Shown: positions 1 through 20,300 of the stretch, piece after piece | Layout: each line of letters begins with the position of its first letter | How positions within the stretch are numbered: the stretch's first letter is position 1 | NCBI RefSeq assembly: GCF_040802235.1 | Contig: NC_133166.1 | Coordinates: 118,000,991 to 118,064,990, forward strand | Length of the DNA stretch: 64,000 nt | Direction of reading: 5' to 3' | Origin: Manis javanica | Lineage: Eukaryota > Chordata > Mammalia > Pholidota > Manidae | The notes under the pieces: generated by a model | Told to the model about the DNA's origin: nothing | Seen by the model: the letters and a program-made list of their open reading frames with translations, nothing else | Databases searched by the model: none | Translations under genes and position numbers: made by a program

Positions 1-1352
1 TATGTTTTTTTGTGTGAATGGTGTGTGTAAAAGAGATGGTAATATTTAAGTAAGGACGAGGAAGAGCTTTAGAAAAGCAGGACCTTTGGGGAACAGTTTT
101 GGGTTTGTTGGGACAGTGGGTGGTGACTGTGAAGGTCAAGGTGAAGAGGAAGAGATTGTACTTAGAAGCCTGCAAGACTGGGAAGCAGCCCTATTTTGTT
201 ATCATGAGGTGGTAAGAATACATTGAGTGGAGAGACTAGGAAGCTAGGAAAGTTTTCTTGCACTTTTTCCTCTTTCTCACCTCCTGTCTTACCCTACACT
301 CCATTTGACATCTTTCCCTTTTGTCCTAGCTTCCTTCTCTTTGTTCTTTCATCTTCTTTTCAAAAATATGTTGTCTTCTGTTTTCCTTAGTTTTTTTTTC
401 CTTTCCTCTTTGGCTTTCTTTCCCTTTCCTCTTGTTCCTCCTTCCTAAATTATTCTCCTTATTTCAGGCTCCTTTGGGCATAAAGGAGTTAATGAGGAGC
501 TAGGCCTACCAAGTTCTGGCCCTCTGGGGTTTTTAGCCCCATCTGGCAGGGGCTGACCTTGGCCTTGTCCAATCAGAAGGGGTGTGGGGGGTGTGGTCCC
601 CCTTGCCTTAGCACAGGGTTTCCGGAGCACACAGGCGAGGGGTGGAGCCTGCTGCGGGCACCCCCCTCCTTCTCTGCCCCCCAGGTTGGGAACAATGCAC
701 CAATGAGCCTGGGCCTGTGGCTCTTCTGCCCCCTCCTACTTTGGTTGGATCCCAGCCAAGTTAACTCTTTCCACCGAGGCTTCAGGGCAAGTTGCAGCTC
801 CTTGGTGAGGAAGGTGTTGGCACTGGCTTGAGAGGTACTGTCCTTGAAAGCCCCACAAACTATTATTAGCCAAGTAGAAACTGAGGGATAGTTAGAGTTG
901 CATGTGATGTTTAAGAACAGTCTCCTGAAATCTGAAAAGAGGAACTGGTAAACACAACCTTGTGTGATGTTTTTCCATCTTACTGGTTTCTGGACCGCAG
1001 GCTGCTTTAGCAAGAAAGAGACAAGTGTGATACTCTTGCTGGGCCTGGTGTGGGCAGATTTGTGCTTTATGAATGGTGTCTGAGCATTGGTCCTTGGGCT
1101 TGGGATGTATTTCTGAGGCATTCTTTGTACTGTCAGAGGCTCACTAGTGATAGAGAGTTGGGAGCACCTGTAATGGGGAGAGAGGAGAGGGCTAATAGGG
1201 AAAGCTGGTGGGGTAAGGGTATGGTGGGCAGATGCCTGGGGAGTGTGAGAGAAAGAACTGAGATAGGAAATGTTTTTCCTGGGTTGGAGTTTCCAAGGGG
1301 GCCTCTTTCTGAATAATTTTCTGACTTGGTTTCTTCCTCCTTAATCTCCCAG
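1..1352 (+). other. MTA2: MTA2 intron (5' part lies outside the window)
   Basis: No MTA2 coding sequence is visible here. The first exon seen begins at 1353 with residue 65 of the human protein, so the exons for residues 1-64 lie left of the window. The stretch holds a pyrimidine-rich tract on the + strand (about 243-470). It also holds a GC-richer segment (about 540-760) with two CCAAT boxes (569-573 and 699-703) and G-rich CACCC-like sequence. I see no repeat family I can name. Confidence 0.8.
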
Positions 1353-4300
1353 GGGAGTTTGAGGAGGAATCAAAGCAGCCGGGGGTGTCAGAGCAGCAGC
1401 GACATCAATTGAAGCACCGCGAGCTTTTTCTTTCTCGGCAATTTGAATCATTACCAGCTACCCACATACGGTATAGGACAATCGGCCACTGTGACCTGCA
1501 TGCACTTACTTAGAAGATGGAGAGGAGGGGGTGGTGTGGTGGAGGTGCTGCAGAGAGGGAATGAGGAGTCACCCAGGGTTTTCTGACCTTGCCTGCAGGG
1601 GGAAATGCAGTGTGACCCTCTTGAATGAGACAGATATCTTGAGCCAGTACCTGGAAAAGGAGGTGAGAAAGAGGTATTGGGAGAAGAGGGAGGGGATCAG
1701 GTAACGCCCCAAAAGGCAGGAGGAAGGTAGAACTGTGATAAGGTAGAGGTTGACGGACAGCCTGTCTTGGGAACTCTGGATGTCCCCCACTTTCCCCTAC
1801 TTACAAGGACTGCTGGCCTTGCTTACCTTTTCTTTTCCCATCTCCAGGACTGTTTTTTTTACTCACTGGTGTTTGACCCTGTGCAGAGGACACTTCTTGC
1901 TGATCAGGGGGAGATCAGAGTTGGTTGCAAATACCAAGCTGAGATCCCTGATCGCCTGGCAGAGGGTGAGTAACAGGATAGACTGTATGGCTTCCGGGTC
2001 ATGTAACATCATAGTCTCTGAGAATGGCGTGCCCTGGACTTGTCCAGTGCACACTGTGCATGGTTCTCTGCTGTGACCTGACAGAATGGGACCATAGGAA
2101 CCTGAAAGGGGCAAATGGGAAGGGAAGTCTGAGAGTTGAAGTGGCTGATACAGTCTCACCAGGAGATGAGGAGGGATGAGGTACTGTTGACAGTACCCCT
2201 ACTGTCTTCTCCCTGATGTTGCCATTGCCCTGTTCCCCAGGAGAATCTGATAATCGAAACCAACAGAAGATGGAGATGAAGGTCTGGGATCCAGACAACC
2301 CTCTAACAGACCGGCAGATTGATCAATTTCTCGTGGTGGCCCGGTGAGGGGTGGGTGGATGGGGAAGGTGGGCTGGGGCAGGTGTGGACTGGACATAGTT
2401 CTGAGTCTCATTCTTAGAGATGCACATTATTTATTGATTTATTTTTGGTATGAGTGTTTTCCTTTTTTCTCATCTTGCTTAGTACCTTAGCCCCCTGGTG
2501 CTTTCTCCTCCTTTCTCTCTTGACTTCTCAATGTCTTCCTCAGGGCGGTGGGGACCTTTGCAAGAGCCCTAGATTGCAGTAGCTCCATTCGGCAGCCAAG
2601 CCTGCACATGAGTGCAGCTGCTGCCTCCCGAGACATCACCCTGGTGAGCACAAGTTGGTGGTTAGTTGGGCAGACTGGACTTTCAGGGACCTACAGAGCT
2701 TGGGGACAGGAGATGAGGGTGTTGCTGAGGGTGTGGGAGTATTTAAAGAGCAGCAGGGGAGCGGTGCCAGGGGATATCCTAGCAGTGGTCATCCACATTG
2801 TTTCCCACCTCCCCTGTAGTTTCACGCAATGGATACCTTGCAAAGGAATGGCTATGACCTGGCTAAAGCCATGTCCACCCTGGTGCCCCAGGGGGGCCCG
2901 GTGCTGTGTCGGGATGAGATGGAAGAATGGTCTGCCTCGGAGGCCATGCTATTTGAGGAGGCCCTGGAGAAGTATGGGAAGGATTTCAATGATATTCGTC
3001 AGGACTTTGTAAGTGGACAGGGCTAGGAGGAAAGGTGGAAGAGACGGTAGGTGAGGGAACCAGGACCTGGGGCCAATGTCAGCTCATCCTTCCTCTCTGC
3101 CTCCTTAGCTACCCTGGAAGTCACTTGCCAGCATAGTCCAGTTTTATTACATGTGGAAAACCACAGACCGCTATATTCAGCAGGTATGGTCTGGGCCAGG
3201 GAGGCTGGCTCAGAGACCTGCCCACCCCTGCCTTTGAAGTTGACAACTTCCTCCTGCTGAAATGCTCTCTTTTTTTCCTTCCTGCAGAAAAGATTGAAAG
3301 CTGCTGAAGCAGACAGCAAACTGAAACAAGTCTATATCCCCACCTAGTAAGTATGATGGGTGAGCAGACTGCCATGTTTTCCTTTTCTTCCCCCAGGCTG
3401 TGCTTTCCTTAGTGATTGGGGGGTGGGGGGGGGTGCGGGCAGGGGCAAAGACAAAGTGGAAATGAATTCTTTCCCTTGACCAGTTCCTGGTTTCTCCCTA
3501 CTGTTGTCCCCATTAGCACTAAGCCAAACCCCAATCAGATCATCTCTGTGGGCTCGAAACCTGGTATGAATGGGGCTGGATTCCAGAAGGGCTTGACTTG
3601 CGAGAGCTGCCACAGTGAGTTCCACGAGGGACAAGGGTGTTGAGGGTGCGTGAGAAGTCTGCTCTGGCCCAAGAGCCTGAGGGGCTCAGGTGGCATGCTT
3701 TTTTCCACCACTCCCTCGCCTCCTCTCCCTGCTTCTACAGCCACACAGTCTGCCCAGTGGTATGCCTGGGGTCCCCCCAATATGCAGTGCCGCCTCTGTG
3801 CTTCCTGTTGGATCTACTGGAAGAAGTATGGGGGACTGAAGACCCCCACCCAGCTTGAGGGGGCTGCTCGGGGCACAACAGTAAGGACTGATAGGGCACA
3901 AATGGAGGAGAGCTGTAGGCAGTGTTGACAGGAGCTTTGTGAAGTCTAGAATACTCATCTTCTATGGTGATGGTTTGATGTGTGTGTGTGTGTGCATGGG
4001 AGGTGGTGGTAGATAGAGGCTGGGGAATCAGGTCATGATGGCAATGGAGACTGGACAGGAATAAATTGTTCTCTGCAGAGAATAGAAAATAGAAGGGAGC
4101 TTCAGTGCCCATCTGTGATCTCCCTTTTTCCTTTGTCCTTCCAGGAGCCACACTCGAGGGGTCATTTATCCAGACCTGAAGCCCAAAGTCTTTCCCCCTA
4201 TACAACCAGCGCCAACCGGGCCAAGCTGCTGGCTAAAAACAGGCAAACATTCCTGCTGCAGACCACAAAGCTGACCCGTCTTGCCAGACGCATGTGCAGG

Positions 4301-5753
4301 GATCTGTTACAGCCGAGGAGGGCTGCCCGACGACCCTATGCCCCTATCAATGCAAATGCCATCAAGGCAGAGTGTAAGGGCAGGAGTGGTGGGGCTAGTG
4401 GCAGGTTTGGGGTTGTTTTGGCCAGAGATGAGTGTTTCTCTGGATGTTTAATGAAAGTAGGGATAGTAGGCTACAGGGGTTTGTTAGGAGATTAGGAAGC
4501 TTCTGGCTCAAGAAGAGGCCTGAACAGTGAAGCCCCTTCAAAAACTTCCATTTTCGTTCTCCAGGCTCCATTCGACTTCCTAAGGCTGCCAAGACTCCAC
4601 TGAAGATTCACCCTCTGGTGCGGCTGCCCCTGGCAACTATCGTCAAAGATCTGGGTATGGGATGGGGAACCAGACTGTGGATATAGAGTGAGTGTGGGTG
4701 GGGAGCCAGTGTGGTGGTGCCAGGCTCTCAGTCCTTTCACTATCAAGACTGTTCTCTCCCCCAACTTTTTTTTCTCTCCCACTGAGTCCAAAGATTAACA
4801 ACCTGTACTATTGTAGGTTAGTCATGTTTGTTCCTAAGCTATTCAGTATTACTGTATTGGTAAGATCACACTTGTGTGCTTTTTAAAGACTGGCAATTGC
4901 TCACCAAGCCGAACCTCTCTCCATCACTATTTTCAGGGATGCCCAGGGAGACTGCGTGGAGATGGGAAAGTATGACAGTTCTCTGAATTTTCTTTTACTT
5001 TTTTTTCTGGCAGTGGCCCAGGCACCTCTGAAACCAAAAACACCTCGGGGTACCAAGACACCAATCAACAGAAACCAGCTGACCCAGAACCGGGGCCTGG
5101 GAGGCATTATGGTGAAACGGGCCTATGAGACTGTGAGTTGACAGACTGGAGCAGGCCAAGCTGCTAGGGATGGGCTTTTATTTCTGGTAGGAGTCTGTGG
5201 GAGCCCCTCTCATTGTGCTGCCCCACCCTTTTCCAGATGGCAGGGGCAGGGGTCCCATTCTCTGCCAATGGAAGGCCTCTGGCCTCAGGGATTCGCTCAG
5301 GCTCACAGCCAGCAGCCAAGCGTCAGAAACTAAACCCAGCTGATGCCCCCAATCCCGTGGTGTTTGTGGCCACAAAAGATACCAGGTAGGGAGCTGAGAG
5401 GTTGACAACCCAGACTGGTGGGTATGGAAAATTGGTGGGTATCTGAGAAAGACCAGCTCCAGGAAGACTGGGTGCAGGGTGGGGATGCCAGAAAAGAATG
5501 GGCTGGAGGCAGAACTGCAGCATGGACTGTGGGGTTTCTCCTCAAGGGTCTTAGCCTTCTCTGTCCCTCTTGCCCCTTTCTGTCCAGGGCCCTGCGGAAG
5601 GCTCTGACCCATGTGGAAATGCGGCGAGCTGCACGCCGGCCCAACCTGCCCCTGAAGGTGAAGCCACCACTGATTGCAGTGCGGCCCTCCGTCCCTCTCT
5701 CTGCACCCTCACATCCTGCCAGCACCAATGAGCCCATTGTCCTGGAGGACTGA
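1353..5753 (+). CDS. MTA2: Metastasis-associated protein MTA2, 3' fifteen coding exons (partial at 5' end)
   Basis: Subunit of the NuRD histone-deacetylase/remodelling complex in the nucleus. It recruits HDAC1/2 through its ELM2-SANT module. Exons: 1353-1470, 1599-1662, 1848-1965, 2241-2343, 2544-2643, 2820-3008, 3109-3183, 3288-3346, 3517-3614, 3741-3880, 4145-4373, 4565-4654, 5014-5132, 5237-5385, 5588-5753. All have AG/GT borders. They sum to 604 codons plus TGA, which equals human residues 65-668. The end of the BAH domain lies in the first three exons and ELM2 in the next. SANT ([19 protein letters not shown]) is in 2820-3183. A GATA-type zinc finger (CESC then CRLCASC) is split over 3517-3880. 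The basic C-terminal tail follows and ends NEPIVLED. The protein is near identical to human as I recall it. The first three exons are missing only because the window starts inside the gene. Confidence 0.97.
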
Positions 5754-6345
5754 GCATCTGTCGGGGAGGTGGGCTGAAAGCTAGAGGGTATGGGCCCAGG
5801 GCTACCAACCTCCCTGCCTTCAAGTAGCAAAGGGAATGAGGAGTGACTTGACTGGTGGGGAGGAGGCTACTGAGTGTGTCCTTGGAGAGGTTGGGCGCCC
5901 TCTGGTGTTACCACTTGAAGGCTTGTCTGTCCCCTGCTTCTCCGTGCCTGGTGATGGAGGGAACACTGAAGGAACGTGGCCCATTGTGGGAACTTAGCCT
6001 GTTTTGGGGAGTAGGTCCCACAGTTGTCTTGGACAGTTTTGGGGAGAGGGTTTTTTAATTTTTTTAAAATTTTGCCTCCCTTTGTGAAAGGGGATGGGGG
6101 AGGGGAAGAGGTGGTGGTATCTGGTTGGGGAGGGGGGGTGTGCACTGCAGTGACTGTCATGTCTATTTTTTTTTTTCTAATAGGGGGGTTTCTCTTCCTG
6201 TCCGGTGTCCGGACTTGCCTAATTGGAGTTTGAGGCCCCTAAGCTGGCATCAACCCCAGCCTATGCTCTCTTTCCTTCCCTCCCCTTGTCCCCTTTGCCT
6301 TTTGTACGCCAATTCTCAGAAATAAAGATCTTTTGTCCGTTTTTT
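5754..6345 (+). other. MTA2: MTA2 3' UTR
   Basis: Sequence between the TGA at 5751-5753 and the first AATAAA with its cleavage region. It contains T-rich runs (about 6050-6070 and 6165-6180) and no further open coding sequence. The end coordinate is inferred from the hexamer position, not observed. Confidence 0.75.
6321..6326 (+). terminator. MTA2: Poly(A) signal AATAAA of MTA2 (proximal)
   Basis: Canonical AATAAA followed within 30 bases by a T/G-rich stretch (TTTTGTCCGTTTTTTT), the usual downstream element. Confidence 0.8.
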
Positions 6346-6381
6346 TAACCTCGGATTCTGTAATTGGTTCTTATAGTAACA

Positions 6382-6387
6382 AATAAA
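6382..6387 (+). terminator. MTA2: Second AATAAA downstream of MTA2
   Basis: A second canonical hexamer 61 bases after the first, followed by T-rich sequence (CTGTTTTCTTC). It could be an alternative cleavage site or a back-up site. Confidence 0.5.
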
Positions 6388-6390
6388 AAG

Positions 6391-7639
6391 CTGTTTTCTT
6401 CAGCTCCTCTTGGCTTAGTTGTTCTCTGCCATGGATGTGGGTGAGGGGGTGCGTGGGTGGTGTCTTCAATTGGGAAAATAAAGGACAAAGGACAGTAAAA
6501 GAGGTACATAAAGCTGGGAACAGCTTTATGAGATATGCAGCCTTGAAGGCAGGCTATTCAGCTAGCTTTCTTGTAGGACCCAAACTGTACCCAAGCTCCA
6601 TCTTGGCACATACTCATTCAAAGCACTTGGGATGAACTGGTTCTCTGGATGGCTGGGGCCTCCATTGGAGGGGGGCGGGGCATGAGGTGCTTTTTATGGA
6701 ATCTGGGGAATTGTGAGAGACCAGGGCAAGATGTAGCCTACCTACAGGGAGATACTGCAGGGAGGAAGTTTACCACCTAGCTGTGTGGTGTGTTTGCATA
6801 GACTGGCATCAAGGATCCCCAAGGCCAGTCTCAGCAACTTGATATTGGAGCAGCTCTAGTGCTGTTTTTACTGCCTTCTTAGGTTTGGGAGACAGCTGGA
6901 CCCATAGGAGAGAAAAGTTAAGCCTACTATGTGCTTCTTGGGCACTTCCTTTAGGAATGGGGAACAGCCTCAGCAGTTGCCAGTTGCTCAAGGTTTCGGA
7001 GGTTGAGATGTCTGCCTCAGGTCCACTGCTCTTTCTACAATCCAAAGCTATGGGTTGATAACCACAGCAAGAGCTACTTAGCCCATCTGATAGTCCTCTC
7101 CATCCCACGATCTCTTTCTAGGGCCTCCCCAGCATCTTTACTCTTCCGGTTCTGAGCTCACCCTCAGTAGAGTTGGGAGGAACTGACGAGTAAACCAGTC
7201 TAGGGAAAAGCACTACCTTCCCTCTCCATTGCATGCCTTGAAGTGGGCGGGTGGCTTTGGCGCCTCGTGAGTGCTCCACGCAGCCCATTATTGCGGAAGG
7301 AAATCGTAACTCACCGGGACCGCAGTGGTCTGGATGTGGCCCCGTGGAGGCAGGAAGGTGCACGGTCGGGGCAGAGCTCCTCAACCAGAGCTAGGAAACG
7401 GTCGCAGAACACCCATTTTGGGGGAGGACCCAGGGCAGAGGGAGAGCGTAACAACCCTAAGGAGTTGGAAGTCCAGGGACGGCCCTGGGCTACGTGGAGG
7501 CTGCTTATCCTCTGCCTTTATTAGTCAGGAAAATACGAGGTTGAAGATACAGGCGCGAGAGTTTCTATCGCCCCTCGAAGGAAGGAAGACACCACCCGGG
7601 ACCACTCAGGGAGAAAAGCTCAGGCTGTGAACCCGGCGC
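6391..7639. other. MTA2-TUT1 intergenic spacer
   Basis: No conserved coding sequence recognised on either strand. The left part is AT-balanced unique sequence. From about 7240 the sequence becomes richer in CpG as it approaches the TUT1 promoter. Short open frames on both strands here have no recognisable family features. Confidence 0.6.
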
Positions 7640-7942
7640 CAGCCTTTGTGGCTGCTGTTATGAATATTCACGATCTTTGGGTCAATCAACGCCTGAACAG
7701 CTCAGAGCATACCAATCAGCTTACCGCATGCAGATAAACACCGTAGTAGGACGGCTTTGGAGACAGCACAGGCTGGAAACGGAACCCTGAGTCGAAGGAG
7801 CTTGGTTTCTGCAGGAGTGTGCCCATGCCTATTATACGTCACTTCCTATTGGACTAGCGGAAGTTGCTTCCGATCGCGTTGCTATTTGTAGGAGTTCCGG
7901 TGGTGACAAGCGGTAGTGTTTTGTCCGTCCTGAAGAGTCGCA
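7640..7942 (+). promoter_or_regulatory. TUT1: TUT1 promoter and 5' UTR region
   Basis: TATA-less, CpG-containing sequence just upstream of the TUT1 ATG. Visible motifs: a CRE-like half site TACGTCA (7835-7841), an inverted CCAAT box ATTGG (7848-7852), and a perfect inverted ETS pair CGGAAG-TTG-CTTCCG (7858-7872). The start codon itself sits in a YY1-like CAATGGCGGC (7941-7950). The transcription start is not determined; it probably lies between about 7860 and 7930. Confidence 0.65.
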
Positions 7943-16153
<8,211 letters not shown>

Positions 16154-16167
16154 GGACCTTAAAGGGC

Positions 16168-16190
16168 AATAAAGCTGCTAGTTTAATAAA
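16168..16190 (+). terminator. TUT1: Tandem poly(A) signals of TUT1
   Basis: Two AATAAA hexamers, 16168-16173 and 16185-16190, lie only 15 and 32 bases after the TAG at 16151-16153. The 3' UTR must therefore be very short (about 35-60 nt). TGTCC and TTT-containing downstream sequence follows. Confidence 0.8.
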
Positions 16191-17039
16191 CAGTACAATG
16201 TCCTCTAATTTCCACCTGGTAATAGTCCTTGCATTCGGTACTTTCCTCCCCACCTTAGTGCAGCCCTCTCAGAGGTGAAGTCTCTGGCCACCCTAAAATA
16301 GGTCTCCTGGCCTATTTGCTGCCTTCCTGTCCTTTATCACCACCACAGGCCTAGGGCTGTGTGCCTCTGGCACCTGGAGCCCATTGAGTAGTGTTCTTGA
16401 ATGACAGGTGCTGTCTGGGTGGCTTGAGCACCACCTCTAAGAACTAAGTGCCTTTACATATACCTTGCTGCCCGGATTTATGAATGGTGATGGTTTGAAA
16501 TTTAGGTTCAGGGTTCTTCATGCATCCTTCTCTAATCAGGAGAATTCTTCCTGTTCCTAAACTGGGTAAAAGATTTTAAGACCCGAGCATGGGTAAAAGG
16601 CAACTCCTCAGAATTTGTTTTAAATTGTTAGCCCTTCCCGGAGGACAGGAGGTGGAAGGGGTACGGCTGTGTTCTCCCTTAGCATTTCCCCTGTGGCAGG
16701 CCCTAGGACGACTGCCCTTCTCGCCCTCCGAGCATCCCCGAGCACGGTGGTTTAATGAGAGCAAACCTCACACAGCGGGCTTCCGACTTCGGCTCTGGTT
16801 AGATACAGATCCCCTCTTCGGGAGAACCGGGGCGGGAACAAAAGGACTGGCACACGGCCACCTCCACGCAGGAGCTGCTGCTGTTCCTGTGCCACAATCA
16901 TGTCAGGGGCCTGGCGGGACCTCCGTCAGTCCCCGCAGGGGACCGGAATGGAAGAGTGGCACCAGGCTGGCAGCTGTGCCACGTAGGCACCAGGAGCTTT
17001 GCAGCCAGTTCTCACAGTTTCCCCTTCCTCTGCGCCTTC
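16191..17039. other. TUT1-EEF1G intergenic spacer
   Basis: About 850 bp between the TUT1 poly(A) signals and the EEF1G CpG promoter. No recognisable gene. CpG content rises from about 16660 onward. Confidence 0.6.
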
Positions 17040-17323
17040 TACCTCCGCGTCGGAACTCAAGATTGGTCATACCTGAGGGGCGGGCCAGTCGGGAGCCCCG
17101 CTGCGCAGGCGCGAGCTTTTTCCGCGCGGGCCAGCGGGCCCCACCCCCTTTTTCCAATTCAAGCGCCGCGGGATGCCGAACTGTCGTGCGTATGCCTTCT
17201 TTGCCGTCTCGCTTTCCAGCTTCTGTTTCTCCACAGCTCTCCCGCTCCCCCCTCCCTTCTCTCCCTGACGGCTTACTTTGCGGCAGCGCCGAGAGCCCCA
17301 CCCCCTTTCTCTGCGGAATCACC
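17040..17323 (+). promoter_or_regulatory. EEF1G: EEF1G CpG promoter
   Basis: CpG-dense TATA-less promoter. Visible motifs: inverted CCAAT ATTGG (17062-17066), GC box GGGGCGGG (17077-17084), an NRF1-like TGCGCAGGCGC (17102-17112, one base off consensus) and forward CCAAT (17154-17158). A pyrimidine run at 17301-17312, about 12 bases before the ATG, is a likely terminal oligopyrimidine (TOP) start, as known for translation-factor genes. The start codon is inside a YY1-like ACCATGGCGG. Confidence 0.7.
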
Positions 17324-20300
17324 ATGGCGGCTGGGGTAAGTTTGCCGGCTCTGGCGATCCGGGTCACCCTATCCGACGCCATCCTCTACCCGAGTGGGGC
17401 TAGACGGCGCCAGAGGAGTTCCGGAGCCGCGTGGAGCGCTCACCCGGGGTCTAGAGACCGTACTGTCGGAGAGTAGGGCATCCAGGCCCTAGCGGGGAAC
17501 TGAAGCTGGGGTTCTCGGAGGCCAAAGAGGTGGAAGAGTCTGGGATAGAGGAGAAAAGGGATGCCGGCCCCTGGCTGTCTGGGGCCTGAGAAAGGCGGTC
17601 GGGTTCATTGCCGCCTCGAGATGAGGGATCCGGTCAGGTTGACAGAACTTTTGAGACCGTTTTGTGGGGCAACAGCAGAGATAGGATGAAGGGGGAGGGT
17701 CTTTGTGGGCAAGTACGGACGGCAGGGTTCAGGGTCGTCCGTTAGGGGAGTTCGGGTGTGAGAGGAGTCTCCGGACGGCGGAGTCAGACTAGTTGGACCC
17801 TCCTGGCCAGCTTGATAGAAGGGGAGAAGGCAGCGGCAAGGAACTCGGTGCGGGCAGAACTGGAGGAATGGTATGCGTGACAGGGAGAGAAAGGTATTTT
17901 GGGAAACCGAGTTGATTTAGGAAAAGAAATTGCCATTCGGCATCTCCGTGGTATTTTGAGGAGAACTTGGAAGTGTCTTGGTCGGTGTGTGTGTGTTTAA
18001 GAGGCAACGTTGATGCTTTTGAAGGTGGGTGAGTGGCTCGGCAGTAGAGTAGGCTGGCACTCGGTAACCGTCAATGAATGAAACAAGGGCGCTGGGAAGG
18101 GAGGAGTGTGTGTGTGTCTCAGCATATGGAGTCTGAGGGAGCTGCAAGTTACGGGATTTCTTGGAGATGTGTTTGAAGGGAAGAGAATGCTGCTAGAGCT
18201 GTCCTTAGGGAAGGTCATCTTTGTCAACAAGCTTTATTTAGCAGTTGGTCTGCTCTGTCCCCAGTAATTCAGAGGAGTCTGATTACACATGACAAATTCT
18301 AAAGAATTTAGTTCACCAGCGGGAGTAAAAGAGTGAGTTTAACAGATTAGGATTACTCAGGGGATTCATCCTGGGAGGTGACACTTAGGACCAGGACCCT
18401 TCTGCTCATTAATTTTGCTCCCCCCTTCCCTCCCACAGACCCTGTACACATATCCTGAAAACTGGAGGGCCTTTAAGGCCCTCATTGCTGCTCAGTACAG
18501 TGGGGCTCAGGTCCGCGTACTCTCCGCACCACCCCACTTCCACTTTGGCCAAACCAACCGCACCCCTGAATTTCTCCGTAAATTTCCTGCCGGCAAGGTG
18601 AGTAGGGAAAGGGAGAGGGTCCTTTGGTCGTGAGAACCCAAGGAACCCTAAGATTTATCACTCTGAAGATAATCTCTATCTTTAAAAGGGAGTTTTCCAT
18701 ATATATATTTTTTAACATTTCAGTGACTAAAAAGCAAAATTTCTTTTTTGAGATAATTGTAGGTTCACATGTAGTTAGAAATACAAAGCTATCTGACTTT
18801 TTATAAAATTCACAGGCTTCTCTATTTGTGGGAGAAAGAGTGAGTTTTGACTGTGTTCAAGTGGGGTATCTACAATGAGCAGGATTTTTGCCCCAAGGGT
18901 CTTACAGAGATTGAAGTAACCATGCTAAAGCCTAGATGAGATCAAGTGCAGTGCGGAGATCACTGTAATACTTTCAGTAATATAGACAGAGATAATAAGA
19001 CTTGCTTTCTTTCCTTTTGTTTAATTGATTGAGGGATTCTATACAAATCTGATTATCTAAGTGTTGGGTTTCTTATGTGAATTCAGGCTGTAAAGGGTAC
19101 CAAGTTACTGAATATTTTTGGCTCCTGAGTTTCAGTGGTAGGAGGAGTTTGGCTTGCAGGGATTGTCATCCTTCTGTAAAAACCCTTATCCAGAACAGTC
19201 CAGCTCCTAGGATTCACTAGGGATAAATTACTGTGTATCTTACTTACTTTTGACTGCTTTGTCCCCAGGTTCCCGCATTTGAGGGTGATGATGGATTCTG
19301 TGTGTTTGAGAGCAATGCCATTGCCTACTATGGTAATTTGCAGCGGATGTGGGAATGGGAGGGTCTGCAGGTGAGGAGTGTAGGAGAGAATGAGGGAGAG
19401 CTGGAGTGGACAAGGAGAGGAATTTTCAGCAGTGTGCATCGGTGTTGGCATGGCCCCAGAGTTCTGACCTTTGTGTTCTGACTCTGCAGTGAGCAATGAG
19501 GAGCTGCGGGGAAGTACTCCAGAGGCAGCGGCCCAGGTGGTGCAGTGGGTGAGCTTTGCTGATAGCGACATAGTGCCCCCAGCCAGTACCTGGGTGTTCC
19601 CTACCTTGGGCATCATGCACCACAACAAGCAGGTGAGCCTTGGAACTTGGGGAGCAACCAAGGGCAGGGATGGCATCAACTTCTGAGTATTGGGGAATAG
19701 AAATGTAGGTTGAGAAAAGGAGATGCCAAGAACGTGGATAATGAGAGACTTAGTCTTTGGGGTGCAATTTTGGAGCACGATAGCAATTCTGGACTATTGA
19801 TGGTGTCTGGGTTCTTTTCAGAGAGATCCAATGGAGGTGGTATCTGTTACGAATGGTCAGAAGAGAGATTGCTGCTATTAGAAGGTTATACCAGATGGTA
19901 GGAGAGTAATTAGACCAAATGACCTCTAAGGTTCCTTCTAAAATCCAAAGATACATAACTACGATCAGTATGGTGGGGAATGAAGCCAGACTACACCATG
20001 AAGAAATTTATTATTGAGAACTTCATTTGTGATACAGTTGAAATGATCTTAGAATCTGACTCCATTGAAAGAGGGTGGGGATGAGCCAGAACTCAGAAAG
20101 TGAAATAGCTACCTTATGTCTATTAGTGGGGAATGTTGGAGGGGGTGGAATTGGTACCCATTGATGAGTTTGATCATTTTAAATCAATAGGCCACAGAGA
20201 ATGCAAAGGAGGAAGTGAGGCGAATTCTGGGGCTGCTGGATGCTCACTTGAAGACGCGGACTTTTCTCGTGGGCGAACGTGTGACTCTGGCTGACATCAC

